Notes: a model not told the origin generated them from the sequence alone. 64,000 bases of DNA from Allocoprococcus comes (GCF_013300725.1 NZ_JAAIMM010000015.1:27979-91978); one strand, 5' to 3'. Counted from the stretch's first letter, positions 8,507-16,466 are shown. Numbers and translations are program-made.

Positions 8507-10217
8507 ATTCTTCCTCCCTGACCTTCGGCATACGAATCGTCACACAGGTTCCTTCATCCAGCTCACTTGTGATATTCAGTCCATAATTGCTTCCAAAATA
8601 AATCTTGATCCGGTCATTTACGTTCTTGATTCCGATTCCGGTACGGTCTCCCAGCTCTTTGCGCAGAATCTCCTGACACTGTTCTTCCGTCATACCGATT
8701 CCATTATCCTCCACCTGGAAAATAATATCTTCTCCGTCCTCAAAAATACGGATCCATATCTCACCCTCATCGATCATCTGCTTTACACCATGATAAATTG
8801 CATTCTCGATAATTGGCTGCAAAGTAATTTTGTTACAAAGATACGAAAGACACGACTCTTCCACCTCAAATGAATAGGTAAATTTGTTCTTATACCGATA
8901 ATTTTCAATCTTCAGATAACTCTTTGCATGTTCCACTTCTTTTTCGATCGGAATCAGCTCATGCCCTTTACTGATACTGATACGGAACAGCCTTGCAAGT
9001 GCCGTAACCATCTCTTCTGCATCTTCATTTTTCCCGTCTTCACACATCCATGCAATCGCATCCAGTGTATTATACAGGAAATGTGGATTGATCTGCGCCT
9101 GAAGCGCTTTAAGCTCTGTTTTCCGCAGTGTGATTTCTTCCTGTCTGACCTGCTCCATCAGCTTCTGGATCTTCGCAACCATGTGTTCAAACGAGTTGGA
9201 TAAAGTCGTGATCTCTGTAGTTCCCGCCATCGGCTCAAATACAAAATTTTCCGCATTTTTTTCAAACCGGTGCATATCATCGGCAAGCTGCCTTACCGGT
9301 GCTGAGAACAGTTCTGAAAAAGCCCATCCGAGAAGAAATACTGCTCCCATAACCAGACACAGAACGATCAGAAGTCTGGATACCGCACTGCTTACCTTCT
9401 CCGTAATCATTTCATCTACATAGCAGACACCTACAATTTTCCAGTCACAGTTCTCGAGATTTTTCACAGTATAGATCACCTGTTCCTGAATATGTGTCCC
9501 TTCTTTTAAATCCATTCCCTTCTCTTCTTTTAACCCGGAATAAATGAGCTGCTGCTGTGGATGATAGATCAGATTGCCTTTTTTGTCCGCAATATAGGCA
9601 TAGCCGTGCTGCCCGATTCCTACATCATCAACATAATTGGCAATGTCAGAAAAACGGATGTCAATATTTACCTGTATACTGGTTCCGTCTTCTTTCTGAA
9701 TCTTCTGGTAAACGGTTACAACCCATGGATAATATCCCTCAAACAAAGATTCCACATATGGTTTGGTTATATGCAGCCTGCCATCGTCATCTTCCATTTC
9801 GGTACTCTGAACAATACGATAATTCTCTTTCAGCTTCTGCCCTCTGTTCCAGTAACGCAGAAGCTCCCCATCTTCGCCACAAATTGTTACCGCTACTACA
9901 TCGGAACGGATATTTACCAGATTCTGGATATATTCCTCAGAATGATTATTCTCATGACGCATTCTCGCCACGATCCGTTCCAGTATGATCCGCATATCCT
10001 GTGTATAATTCTCAACCGTATTCTGTACCTGTTCACAGCTCTGGGAACTGCTCGTCACTGCGCTTTGCTCCATTGCATTCCGGTAAATCTGAACAAAAAT
10101 AAGCGTTGCAGCCACTACCGAAATCAGGACGATTCCCATTACCATTGCAATAAACACACCGGAAATAGATATATTCCATCCCTTGTGCTGATCTGCTTCT
10201 TTTTTACGCCTGTTCAT
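8493..10217 (-). CDS. Sensor histidine kinase, YesM family
   Basis: 574 residues. One membrane segment near residues 18-40 (VFIAMVMGIVLISVVAATLIF), a large extracellular Cache-type domain (GQHGYAYIADKKGNLIYHPQ), a second membrane segment near 285-305 (LLIVLCLVMGAVFLLGWAFS), HAMP, then His_kinase with the phosphorylated histidine in QINPHFLYNTLDAI. The ATPase domain has N-box PIIENAIYHG and G-boxes VEDNGIGM and GIGIKNVNDRI. This is a class that autophosphorylates and passes phosphate to an AraC-type response regulator, encoded just upstream with a 14-base overlap. It controls carbohydrate uptake operons in Bacillota; mglBAC is the obvious candidate here. Confidence 0.93.
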   Translation of the reverse strand: MNRRKKEADQHKGWNISISGVFIAMVMGIVLISVVAATLIFVQIYRNAMEQSAVTSSSQSCEQVQNTVENYTQDMRIILERIVARMRHENNHSEEYIQNLVNIRSDVVAVTICGEDGELLRYWNRGQKLKENYRIVQSTEMEDDDGRLHITKPYVESLFEGYYPWVVTVYQKIQKEDGTSIQVNIDIRFSDIANYVDDVGIGQHGYAYIADKKGNLIYHPQQQLIYSGLKEEKGMDLKEGTHIQEQVIYTVKNLENCDWKIVGVCYVDEMITEKVSSAVSRLLIVLCLVMGAVFLLGWAFSELFSAPVRQLADDMHRFEKNAENFVFEPMAGTTEITTLSNSFEHMVAKIQKLMEQVRQEEITLRKTELKALQAQINPHFLYNTLDAIAWMCEDGKNEDAEEMVTALARLFRISISKGHELIPIEKEVEHAKSYLKIENYRYKNKFTYSFEVEESCLSYLCNKITLQPIIENAIYHGVKQMIDEGEIWIRIFEDGEDIIFQVEDNGIGMTEEQCQEILRKELGDRTGIGIKNVNDRIKIYFGSNYGLNITSELDEGTCVTIRMPKVREEEYEKK

Positions 10218-11799
10218 GTTCCCTCCTGTATTTGTTCGGTGATACTCCCGTCAGCTTTTTAAAGCAGTGGCTGAAATAATACTGATCCTTATAGCCACAC
10301 AACTCTGTAATCTCACCGATCTTCATACCTGTACACTGCAGAAGCTCCATTGCCTTTTCAATTCGTTTTTTCGTCAGGATCTCAACCAGTGAACTGCCTG
10401 TCGTCTTTTTTATCAGACTGCTGAGATAATTCGGCGACACTCCGATCTCTTCACTGATGATCATAACAGACAGATCCTGCTGGGCATAGCGGTCCTGTAT
10501 GATCTGCACTGCCTGCTCGCAGATCACCTCACTGCTCTTCTTTCTCTGATCCATAAGCATTTTTTTAGCCTCCATACACAGCCTTTTTATGATCTGAAAA
10601 TTCTCTGCCATACGTTCCATTTCACGCATCTGCTGCATGGAATATTTTTTCTGAAGAACTTCTACACCACATTCCCCGATTGCCATATAAATAACCTTAT
10701 ATACTGCCGCCCCGATCTCGGTCAGAAGTATCGTACTAAGTACCAGTGTATTCTTGCCTCCATTTCGCAGTTTCTTTTCCAGATCATCCAGATAAATCTC
10801 CAGATCCTCTGCCATTCCACCACGTAAAAAATTCTCCATCGTTGCTGTAATTTCCTGTATTTCTCCCTGTTCCAATCCCGATCCGTGCTCTGCATCGGAA
10901 ATGAAATAGACACTGCTTTTATCCTTTCTGGAATAACTGAGCGCATTCATTGCCTCCAGATAGCTCTCTCTGCATTTTCCAAGAGTATTCACACTCCTGC
11001 TTACCCCGACCTGACAGCAATATCCCATAATACGCTCCACACTCTGGACAATTTCTTCTACAATAATATGTAAATATTTACCCATGCCTCCCGGAGTCGT
11101 CGCGATCAGCGATACCACTCTTCCTTCCAGATGGCAGCTTATATAATGAACATATTTTTTCAGGATCATATCAACTGCATTTACACTGCTATAGCTTGTC
11201 TGATCCTTTCCATTTGCATCACGGATTCCGGTTACAAGCACCACGTACTGCATATTATCAGGCTTTGGATTACGGATCAGCTCACATGCCTCTGCCCGCT
11301 CAAGAAGTGTCTCTTCGGACACCCGTTCATTCTGAAAACTGTCGAGCAAAAGCGGAATAAGAAATTCCGTCTTGCGGCTGTCCAGCCTCTCTTTTCTTTC
11401 TTTTGTAAATTCTTCCACACGCTGATCCATGGATTTTTTAATCTTTATCAGTTCCGCCTCGATCTCTTTTGCTGAAATCGGCTTCAGCATATAGCTTACA
11501 ATATTATATTGAATTGCCTGCTGCGCATAGGTAAAATCATCAAATCCACTTAAAAATGCGATCTGTACCATCGGACGAACTTCCCTGACCGCCCGTGCCA
11601 GCTCAATCCCCGATAAAAATGGCATCTTAATATCGGTAAGGAGCAGATCTGGTTCCAGCTTTTCAACCAGTTCCAGCGCGTCTGCACCATTTTCAGCTTC
11701 CCCGACTACTTCAAAACCAATCTCTTCCCACTTTACCCTGCGAACAAGACTTCTGCGGATTTCCTCCTCATCATCAGCAACAACAACTGTATATTTCAT
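10204..11799 (-). CDS. AraC-type response regulator, YesN family
   Basis: 531 residues. The N-terminal receiver domain has the acidic pair in VVADDEEEIRR and phospho-acceptor Asp in LLLTDIKMP, with Lys in MLKPISAKE. A middle linker region is followed by two helix-turn-helix motifs of an AraC C-terminal domain (ISEEIGVSPNYLSSLIKK and ITELCGYKDQYYFSHCFKK, ending GVSPNKYR). The start MKYTVVV has GGGAGAAAT directly upstream; the first in-frame ATG, nine codons earlier, has no ribosome-binding site. First gene of the three-gene sensing operon, overlapping the kinase gene by 14 bases. A DNA-binding activator or repressor of sugar-uptake genes. Confidence 0.93.
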   Translation of the reverse strand: MKYTVVVADDEEEIRRSLVRRVKWEEIGFEVVGEAENGADALELVEKLEPDLLLTDIKMPFLSGIELARAVREVRPMVQIAFLSGFDDFTYAQQAIQYNIVSYMLKPISAKEIEAELIKIKKSMDQRVEEFTKERKERLDSRKTEFLIPLLLDSFQNERVSEETLLERAEACELIRNPKPDNMQYVVLVTGIRDANGKDQTSYSSVNAVDMILKKYVHYISCHLEGRVVSLIATTPGGMGKYLHIIVEEIVQSVERIMGYCCQVGVSRSVNTLGKCRESYLEAMNALSYSRKDKSSVYFISDAEHGSGLEQGEIQEITATMENFLRGGMAEDLEIYLDDLEKKLRNGGKNTLVLSTILLTEIGAAVYKVIYMAIGECGVEVLQKKYSMQQMREMERMAENFQIIKRLCMEAKKMLMDQRKKSSEVICEQAVQIIQDRYAQQDLSVMIISEEIGVSPNYLSSLIKKTTGSSLVEILTKKRIEKAMELLQCTGMKIGEITELCGYKDQYYFSHCFKKLTGVSPNKYRREHEQA

Positions 11800-11857
11800 A
11801 TTTCTCCCTTTTTCCCTTACTGTCAAACTTTCATCTGGTTACAGTTTCTCTTTTTAT

Positions 11858-11886
11858 ATTATAGAAGATTCATATCCACTTTTCCA
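11858..11886 (-). promoter_or_regulatory. Promoter of the sugar-sensing operon
   Basis: TGGAAA, 17-base spacer, TATAAT on the minus strand, about 60 bases upstream of the response-regulator start. Confidence 0.6.
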
Positions 11887-11944
11887 TAAATATATCTCCA
11901 CTCAAATTTGTAAAATTCTACGATTGTATACACGACAATAGTAT

Positions 11945-11988
11945 AAAAAGAGGACAGGCTGAATAGCTTTTCAGTCTGCCCTCTTTTT
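11945..11988. terminator. Terminator after queT
   Basis: AAAAAGAGG-CAG and CTG-CCTCTTTTT with an inner CTGAA/TTCAG stem. It lies 8 bases after the queT stop and has T tracts on both strands. Confidence 0.9.
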
Positions 11989-11996
11989 ACATCTTC

Positions 11997-12485
11997 TTAT
12001 GCTGTTTTAAAAATTACATTTCTATAACGATTCAATGCAGTATAAAGGACTAATCCAAGCACACCACATCCGACAACTTCTCCGACACCAACTGTCAGCA
12101 TCATAAACGGAATCGGAAGTTCTACTCCATATCCGTAACGAAGTACAAACGGAACGATCACTGTGTTAGCAATAATCGGTGGTAACGGTGCAAGGAAACG
12201 GTTTTTGTTACGAAGCTGATAAGTGAAAAATGCTCCGATCAAAGTTGCAATGCTTCCGAAAATGATATCCGGCAGGATTGCTCCTCCGAGAATGTTTCCA
12301 ACAATACATCCAACGAAAAGTCCCGGAATCGCTGCCGGTGTAAATACCGGAAGGATCGTAAGTGCTTCTGCAATACGAATCTGTACTTCTCCGAATGAAA
12401 ATGGTGCAAATACATAAGTAAGCACCACGTAGATTGCAGCGATCATCGCTGCCTGAGTCATAAATGCTACATTCTTGTTCTTCAT
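11997..12485 (-). CDS. queT: QueT-family transporter, queuosine-precursor ECF substrate-binding subunit
   Basis: 162-residue membrane protein with five to six hydrophobic segments. The sequence matches QueT: VLTYVFAPFSFGEVQIRIAE, TILPVFTPAAIPGLFVGCIV, then GSIATLIGAFFTYQLR. QueT is the S-component of an energy-coupling-factor transporter that brings queuosine precursors (preQ1/preQ0) into cells that cannot make them. The shared ECF ATPases and T-component are not in this window. The assignment is strengthened by a preQ1-I riboswitch overlapping the ribosome-binding site. Start ATG at 12485 has GAGGAGAG upstream. Single gene bounded by a terminator. Confidence 0.93.
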   Translation of the reverse strand: MKNKNVAFMTQAAMIAAIYVVLTYVFAPFSFGEVQIRIAEALTILPVFTPAAIPGLFVGCIVGNILGGAILPDIIFGSIATLIGAFFTYQLRNKNRFLAPLPPIIANTVIVPFVLRYGYGVELPIPFMMLTVGVGEVVGCGVLGLVLYTALNRYRNVIFKTA

Positions 12486-12496
12486 ATGAAATTCTC

Positions 12497-12538
12497 TCCT
12501 CTAGTTTTGTTTTACGTGTGGAAGGTCACGAACACACG
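12497..12538 (-). promoter_or_regulatory. preQ1-I riboswitch controlling queT
   Basis: Minus strand: stem P1 CGTGTG/CACACG, loop TTCGTGACCTTC, then the A-rich tail TAAAACAAAACTAGAGG. This is the class I preQ1 layout. Loop bases CCTT can pair with GAGG in the tail to make the pseudoknot P2, and the GAGGAG used in pairing is also the ribosome-binding site of queT. Ligand binding would therefore block translation. Identified by eye from architecture plus the downstream gene. Confidence 0.85.
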
Positions 12539-12569
12539 ATTCATTTTCGCGCAGCAATGAGTCTGGCGG

Positions 12570-12647
12570 CCATGCTTGCATGGACATCTGACGAATGCCG
12601 CGGAAGGCATATACTGTAAGTATATGACCTTACGCCGGGAATCGGCG
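12570..12647 (-). repeat. Three consecutive hairpins in the queT leader
   Basis: CCATGC/GCATGG (12570-12583), CATATACT/AGTATATG (12608-12626) and CGCCG/CGGCG (12633-12647) lie between the queT promoter and the riboswitch. They have no T tracts and their role is not known. Confidence 0.7.
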
Positions 12648-12694
12648 AAACCCTTGTAAGACCTTGGTTTTTAGGGATTTTAGTAACGGGTGTT

Positions 12695-12723
12695 AGTATA
12701 GCATGGTGGGGATGAAAAATCAA
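12695..12723 (-). promoter_or_regulatory. Promoter of queT
   Basis: TTGATT, 17-base spacer, TATACT on the minus strand. It lies about 210 bases before the queT start, which implies a long structured leader. It overlaps the 5' end of the divergent ribbon-helix-helix gene. Confidence 0.75.
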
Positions 12724-12918
12724 GGTAAGTACCAAAAAAGTACCAAATCGCCAAAACAGCCTTACAATTTTACCGATATAAACTCCCGGATAAACGTTAC
12801 ATTCCCTAAAGGACAAAAAGAAATTATTGCAGAAGCGGCACAACTAGCCGGTGAATCAGTCAACGGATATATCAAAAAAGCTGTAGATGAAAGAATAGCA
12901 CGTGATTCTGAGAAATAG
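12703..12918 (+). CDS. Small ribbon-helix-helix (Arc/DUF1778-like) protein without a partner toxin
   Basis: 71 residues. A basic N-terminus (MKNQGKYQKSTKSPK) is followed by a beta strand, SRINVTFPKGQKEIIAEAA, and two helices (EIIAEAAQLAGESVNGYIKKAVDERI). This is the fold of Arc/CopG/DUF1778 DNA-binding antitoxins. It therefore probably binds DNA as a dimer. No toxin gene (GNAT, RelE or HicA) lies on either side, so it is an orphan antitoxin or regulator. The start is uncertain: ATG 12703 has no ribosome-binding site, and ATG 12712 sits immediately after GGTGGGG. The gene's 5' end overlaps the queT promoter, so the protein may influence queT (inference). Confidence 0.65.
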   Translation: MVGMKNQGKYQKSTKSPKQPYNFTDINSRINVTFPKGQKEIIAEAAQLAGESVNGYIKKAVDERIARDSEK

Positions 12919-12973
12919 TCAGATCCTAATTATTTCTATAGGCTTGAACACTGGTAAACATTTCGTTCACCCC

Positions 12974-13106
12974 TTGCGTCCTGCTGCCAGATATGCTATA
13001 TTTAAGACAGAAAGAGGGAAACCGCAAGCGGCTACCCGCAAATAGTGTCAACTATTACTAATATCAGTCGTCAACTATTCCCAGTAGTTGGCGGCTATTT
13101 TCTTTT
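12974..13106 (+). ncRNA. Antisense RNA antitoxin opposite the 30-aa toxin
   Basis: Promoter TTGCGT (12974-12979), 17-base spacer with TGC extension, TATATT (12997-13002); expected start near 13009. The RNA opens with a GGG-CCGC-AA-GCGG-CCC hairpin and runs into the 3' end of the toxin gene. It ends at the hairpin CAACTA/TAGTTG followed by GCGGCTATTTTCTTTT (13072-13106). At about 95 nt it overlaps the last codons and 3' untranslated part of the toxin mRNA, as in known type I antitoxins. Confidence 0.7.
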
Positions 13107-13187
13107 ACCCTTGAAAATCTCATAACAAAGACCTACAAGGGCAACAATGAATATACTAAACTGAATCAGATCAGAATATGTAACCAT
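13095..13187 (-). CDS. Type I toxin-like hydrophobic peptide, 30 aa (putative holin-like toxin family)
   Basis: Small membrane peptide: MVTYSDLIQF, a hydrophobic core SIFIVALVGL, and a basic tail YEIFKGKRK. It resembles the short 'putative holin-like toxin' / TxpA-Fst peptides of Bacillota, which damage the membrane when over-made. A strong GGAGG lies 8 bases upstream of the ATG. In the mRNA that site (comp. 13195-13200, GGAGGG) can pair with CCCTCC just upstream (comp. 13213-13218), which would hide it, a usual feature of type I toxins. A converging antisense RNA covers the 3' end. Promoter TTGCCT, 18 bases, TAAGAT (13276-13305, minus strand). Too short for standard gene finders. Confidence 0.75.
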   Translation of the reverse strand: MVTYSDLIQFSIFIVALVGLCYEIFKGKRK

Positions 13188-13307
13188 CGTATCGCCCTCC
13201 TTTCTTTCGTCTGGAGGGTGTTTTTTATCCCTCCGTAACAGAGGGTAGCCGCCTGGCTTTGGTTTCCCTGTCTGTATCTTACCATGATGACAGCAGACAA
13301 GGCAACA

Positions 13308-13335
13308 TGAGATTTTCAAGGGTAAACGAAAATAG
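13308..13335 (+). pseudogene. Truncated second copy of the 30-aa toxin (C-terminal codons only)
   Basis: On the plus strand the codons for EIFKGKRK and stop recur at 13311-13336, followed by the same GCCGCC hairpin. The frame has no start codon and upstream sequence is unrelated, so only the toxin tail was duplicated. Confidence 0.7.
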
Positions 13336-13461
13336 CCGCCACTACCGCAAATAGTGACGGCTGTTCATAAATAACAGTCAACTATACAATTGGGGGGGGG
13401 TAGCCGCTTGCGGTTTCCCTCTTTGTGTCTTGAATATAGCATATCTGGCAGCAGGACGCAA
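13334..13461 (-). ncRNA. Second, orphan copy of the antisense RNA
   Basis: Right-arm promoter TTGCGT (comp. 13456-13461), 17 bases, TATATT (comp. 13433-13438). Expected transcript from about 13427 leftward to the hairpin AGCCGTCACTA/TAGTGGCGGCT plus ATTTT (13334-13362). It faces only a toxin remnant, but could still pair with the intact toxin mRNA over the shared tail sequence. Confidence 0.6.
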
Positions 13462-13540
13462 GGGGTGAACGAAATGTTTACCCTTATAATCGAGCCGACA
13501 TTTTAACGTACCAGTCGAAAATGACTAAATTTTTCTCTAT

Positions 13541-13585
13541 AAATCAAGAGCCCGGTCACCACTTTGGCGACCGGGCTCCTGATTT
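13541..13585 (-). terminator. Terminator of tRNA-Gly
   Basis: GAGCCCGGTC/GACCGGGCTC stem flanked by AAATCA and TGATTT, 14 bases after the tRNA. Confidence 0.8.
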
Positions 13586-13598
13586 AAAACATAACAAA

Positions 13599-13669
13599 AG
13601 CGGGTGATGGGAATCGAACCCACGTATCCAGCTTGGAAGGCTGGTGTTCTACCATTGAACTACACCCGC
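13599..13669 (-). tRNA. tRNA-Gly (anticodon TCC)
   Basis: Acceptor stem GCGGGTG/CACCCGC, anticodon loop CTTCCAA, T-loop GGTTCGATTCC. 71 nt including discriminator T; CCA is not encoded. Confidence 0.97.
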
Positions 13670-13779
13670 GTGACTCTTATTATTATATTCATCATTCAAC
13701 TGTTTGTCAACAACTTTTTTGTTTTTTTAATTTTTTTTATTTTTCCACTTTTTCTTTCTCTTACTTCATTCTGATGTTA

Positions 13780-13785
13780 TAATGA
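13780..13785 (+). promoter_or_regulatory. Promoter of the aminopeptidase gene
   Basis: Extended -10 TGTTATAAT about 35 bases upstream of the start codon; -35 region is weak (TTTCTC). Confidence 0.55.
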
Positions 13786-13818
13786 AGAGACTCAGTGTAC
13801 TGATAGGAGGGATTAAAT

Positions 13819-14700
13819 ATGAAAATTACAGAAGGCTACATGCCTTATCTTGGATACAAAACCTACTACCGTATTGCAGGCGAATGCTCCGGCAATAAAA
13901 AACCACTCATTCTGCTTCACGGAGGACCTGGTTCTACACATAACTACTTTGAAGTACTTGACCAGCTTGCTGATGAAGGTCGTGCAATTATTTCCTACGA
14001 CCAGCTCGGCTGCGGTAATTCCTATGTAGAAGGACATTCAGAACTCTGGTGTTCTAAAACATGGATGAATGAACTGATCGAACTCAGAAAGTATCTCGGA
14101 CTTGATGAACTTCATCTTCTCGGACAGTCCTGGGGCGGAATGCTCTCAATCGAATACTTATGCGATCACAAACCAGAAGGGATCAAATCCGTTATTCTTT
14201 CCAGCACCCACCCATCTGCCAAATTGTGGGCCCAGGAACAACACCGGATGATCAAATTCATGTCCCAGGAAGATCAGGACGCCATTGCCAAAGCTGAAGC
14301 AACCGGCAATTTTGACGATCCGGCATATCTCGCAGCCAATGAACGCTTTATGCTTCTTCATGCCGCCGGCGTACCAAAAGACACCGATCCTGAATGCCTG
14401 CGCCGTCCAAAAAAAATTGGAACAGACTCTTATATCACCGCGTGGGGACCAAATGAATACACGCCAATCGGAAATCTCGGCAACTATGAGTACCGTGACA
14501 AACTGAAAAATATCAAAGAGCCGGCACTTATCATCAATGGAGCCAACGATCTTTGCACTCCACTGGTTGCAAAGACCATGTATGACAGTATCCCGAATTC
14601 ACGCTGGGAACTTTTTGATGACTGCCGTCATGTATGCTTCATTGAAGATACCGACCGCTATTGCAGGCTTTTAAATGAATGGATGGAGCAAAATGACTAA
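13819..14700 (+). CDS. Proline iminopeptidase-family alpha/beta hydrolase
   Basis: 293 residues. Removes N-terminal proline (or a related residue) from peptides in the cytoplasm. Oxyanion-hole motif LLHGGPGSTHNYF, nucleophile elbow GQSWGGML (Ser about residue 107), Asp in INGANDLCTP and His in DDCRHVCFIED complete the triad. HGGPG plus GQSWGG are the marks of the prolyl aminopeptidase (peptidase S33) family. AGGAGGG lies 7 bases before the ATG. A single gene with its own promoter and a shared bidirectional terminator. No signal peptide. Confidence 0.9.
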   Translation: MKITEGYMPYLGYKTYYRIAGECSGNKKPLILLHGGPGSTHNYFEVLDQLADEGRAIISYDQLGCGNSYVEGHSELWCSKTWMNELIELRKYLGLDELHLLGQSWGGMLSIEYLCDHKPEGIKSVILSSTHPSAKLWAQEQHRMIKFMSQEDQDAIAKAEATGNFDDPAYLAANERFMLLHAAGVPKDTDPECLRRPKKIGTDSYITAWGPNEYTPIGNLGNYEYRDKLKNIKEPALIINGANDLCTPLVAKTMYDSIPNSRWELFDDCRHVCFIEDTDRYCRLLNEWMEQND

Positions 14701-14863
14701 ACCTGCTCAGCGTGATTGGATATATTGTTATCTTTCGCTCTTCACTTGCCATGTTTTTCTATAACCGCTCGTGGATCAGCTAAAACAAATATCACTCTCT
14801 TTTTGTATATCAAAAATGCAGATCCCTGTGAAAATACAAATCTGCACTTAGCTCATCATATAC

Positions 14864-14917
14864 GCAAAAGACGCATATGCCCGACAAAATTTTTGTTCAG
14901 GCATATGCGTCTTTTTG
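14864..14917. terminator. Bidirectional terminator between convergent genes
   Basis: GCAAAAGACGCATATGCC pairs with GGCATATGCGTCTTTTTGC around a 17-base loop. It serves both the aminopeptidase gene (plus) and xpt (minus). Confidence 0.92.
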
Positions 14918-14923
14918 CACTTT

Positions 14924-15505
14924 TTACTGCTCTCTGAAAGTGATCTCACCCGTCTCACTGTTCATAGCTTCTACAATCGCAAGTGATTCCAACGGATAAC
15001 CCAGGTTGCGGATGATTCTTCCGCCAGACTGGAATCCTTTTTCGATCACAATTCCAATTCCCTCTACAGTTGCACCTGCCTCTGTAACCAGCTGAATCAG
15101 CCCCTGCAGCGCACATCCATTCGCAAGGAAATCATCAATAATGAGCACATTATCTTCCTCTGAAAGGAATTTCTTTGCCACAATTACCTGGTTCTTGCAT
15201 TTGTGGGTAAATGATTCGACTTCTGCTACATACATCTCCCCTTCCAGATTGATGCTCTGTGTCTTTTTCGCAAATACAACCGGCACATGAAAATGCTGGG
15301 CTACAATACAGGCAATCCCGATACCAGAAGCTTCGATTGTCAGGATCTTGTTGATATTCTTATCTGCAAATCTCTTCTTGAATTCCGCTCCGATCTGGTC
15401 AAATAATTCAATATCCATCTGATGATTCAGAAAACTGTCCACTTTAAGAACATTTCCTTCTTTCACGATTCCATCTTTGACAATACGTTCTTCCAAAAAG
15501 TTCAT
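14924..15505 (-). CDS. xpt: Xanthine phosphoribosyltransferase
   Basis: 193 residues, the usual length. Converts xanthine and PRPP to XMP in purine salvage. The start [12 protein letters not shown] and the segment DSFLNHQMD are typical of Xpt. The PRPP-binding loop is [17 protein letters not shown], and [14 protein letters not shown] supplies the pyrophosphate loop. AGAGGAG precedes the ATG. Its promoter lies only about 65 bases upstream, leaving no space for the purine riboswitch that often controls xpt, so this copy is probably not guanine-regulated by RNA. Confidence 0.95.
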   Translation of the reverse strand: MNFLEERIVKDGIVKEGNVLKVDSFLNHQMDIELFDQIGAEFKKRFADKNINKILTIEASGIGIACIVAQHFHVPVVFAKKTQSINLEGEMYVAEVESFTHKCKNQVIVAKKFLSEEDNVLIIDDFLANGCALQGLIQLVTEAGATVEGIGIVIEKGFQSGGRIIRNLGYPLESLAIVEAMNSETGEITFREQ

Positions 15506-15543
15506 CTTATGTTCTCCTCTTCCTTTTTATAATTCCATGTATT

Positions 15544-15572
15544 TTTTCCATTGTATCAGTCTGGGCTTTGAA
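15544..15572 (-). promoter_or_regulatory. Promoter of xpt
   Basis: TTGCGT, 17-base spacer ending TGA, TACAAT on the minus strand. Confidence 0.7.
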
Positions 15573-15587
15573 ACGCAACCCTCTTGG

Positions 15588-16466
15588 CTATTTTACCAGA
15601 ATCTTGTAGCTCTTTTCAAAAACTGCTCCCGGTTCCAGTTCATTTCCCCACTCACGCTTTTCCAGTGTATGGTCAAAATCTTCTCTGTCACTTCTTCCAT
15701 ACCATGGCTCAATACATACAAATGGCGCATGTTTTTTCGCCGGAGACCAGATTCCAAAAAGCGGTGCATCAAATTCTATTTCCAAATATACCTTTCCCGA
15801 AGGATCCACCAGTCCTGCCCTCTGTGCCTGATGATTTTCAATAATAAGTGCATCCTCATCAAATAAATGTTCCTCAAGCTTCAGACATTTCCCGGAAAGA
15901 TTTAAGACTTTTGTCCGTGGACAAAGTGCACCTTCTTCATTCAGGATGCTACTCGTGAGCGGTCCTTCTGTATCAAATACCAGCTGATAATCCTCCTGCT
16001 TTTCTCCTTCTTTCAAAGGGCAGTTAAATGCCGGATGCCCTCCGATCGAAAAATACATCTTCTTATCATTTGTATTTTCTACTTTCCACATTATTTCCAC
16101 CTGACGTCCGGAAAGTCTGTATCCTACTTTCAGGATAAAATGAAATGGATATTTTTCCAATGTCGTTTCTATATCTTTGAGCATAAACCAGATTTCATTT
16201 TCTGTCTGACTCTCCAGATCAAATTCCATATCTCTTGCAAAACCATGCTGTGACAGCGTATATGTCTTTCCTTCGTATACCGACTGCTTCTGCGCATAAT
16301 TTCCTACAATCGGGAAAAGAACCGGTGACGTTCTTCCCCAAAATTCCGGATCTGCCTGCCACAGATATTCCTGCTCTGTCTTATTGTCTTTTAGCGATTT
16401 CATTTCTGCGCCTGCTGAAATAACAGTCAGTGTAAGTTCTTCATTTTTCAGTTGATATGCTCCCAT
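15588..16466 (-). CDS. Aldose 1-epimerase family protein (LacX-like)
   Basis: 292 residues, soluble. Belongs to the galactose-mutarotase fold: GAEMKSLKDN, then EYLWQADPEFWGRTSPVLFPIVG, SQHGFARDMEF with the general-acid His, FSIGGHPAFNCPL with the second His, and a C-terminal Glu in ERE/REDF region. The sequence is closer to the LacX / YphB-like branch than to GalM. It probably interconverts alpha and beta anomers of an aldose or a sugar phosphate. GGAGG lies 8 bases before the ATG. Single gene directly upstream of xpt, which has its own promoter. Confidence 0.88.
   Translation of the reverse strand: MGAYQLKNEELTLTVISAGAEMKSLKDNKTEQEYLWQADPEFWGRTSPVLFPIVGNYAQKQSVYEGKTYTLSQHGFARDMEFDLESQTENEIWFMLKDIETTLEKYPFHFILKVGYRLSGRQVEIMWKVENTNDKKMYFSIGGHPAFNCPLKEGEKQEDYQLVFDTEGPLTSSILNEEGALCPRTKVLNLSGKCLKLEEHLFDEDALIIENHQAQRAGLVDPSGKVYLEIEFDAPLFGIWSPAKKHAPFVCIEPWYGRSDREDFDHTLEKREWGNELEPGAVFEKSYKILVK

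Larger units (their letters stand above)
12953..13482. repeat. Inverted duplication carrying the type I toxin locus (85-bp arms)
   Basis: Arm 12953-13037 is almost identical to the reverse complement of 13398-13482. The matched part includes an antisense-RNA promoter in each arm. A second, inner inverted pair (about 13086-13125 and 13308-13345) carries the toxin 3' end. The two halves point away from a unique centre that holds the toxin 5' end and leader. Confidence 0.9.

Noticed and set aside
12541..12843. 100-codon minus-strand frame ending near 12541
   Set aside because: It runs through the queT leader hairpins and the promoter and has no ribosome-binding site; regulatory DNA explains it better.
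15506..15587. Purine riboswitch upstream of xpt
   Set aside because: Only about 60 bases separate promoter and start; the conserved purine-aptamer loops are not there.
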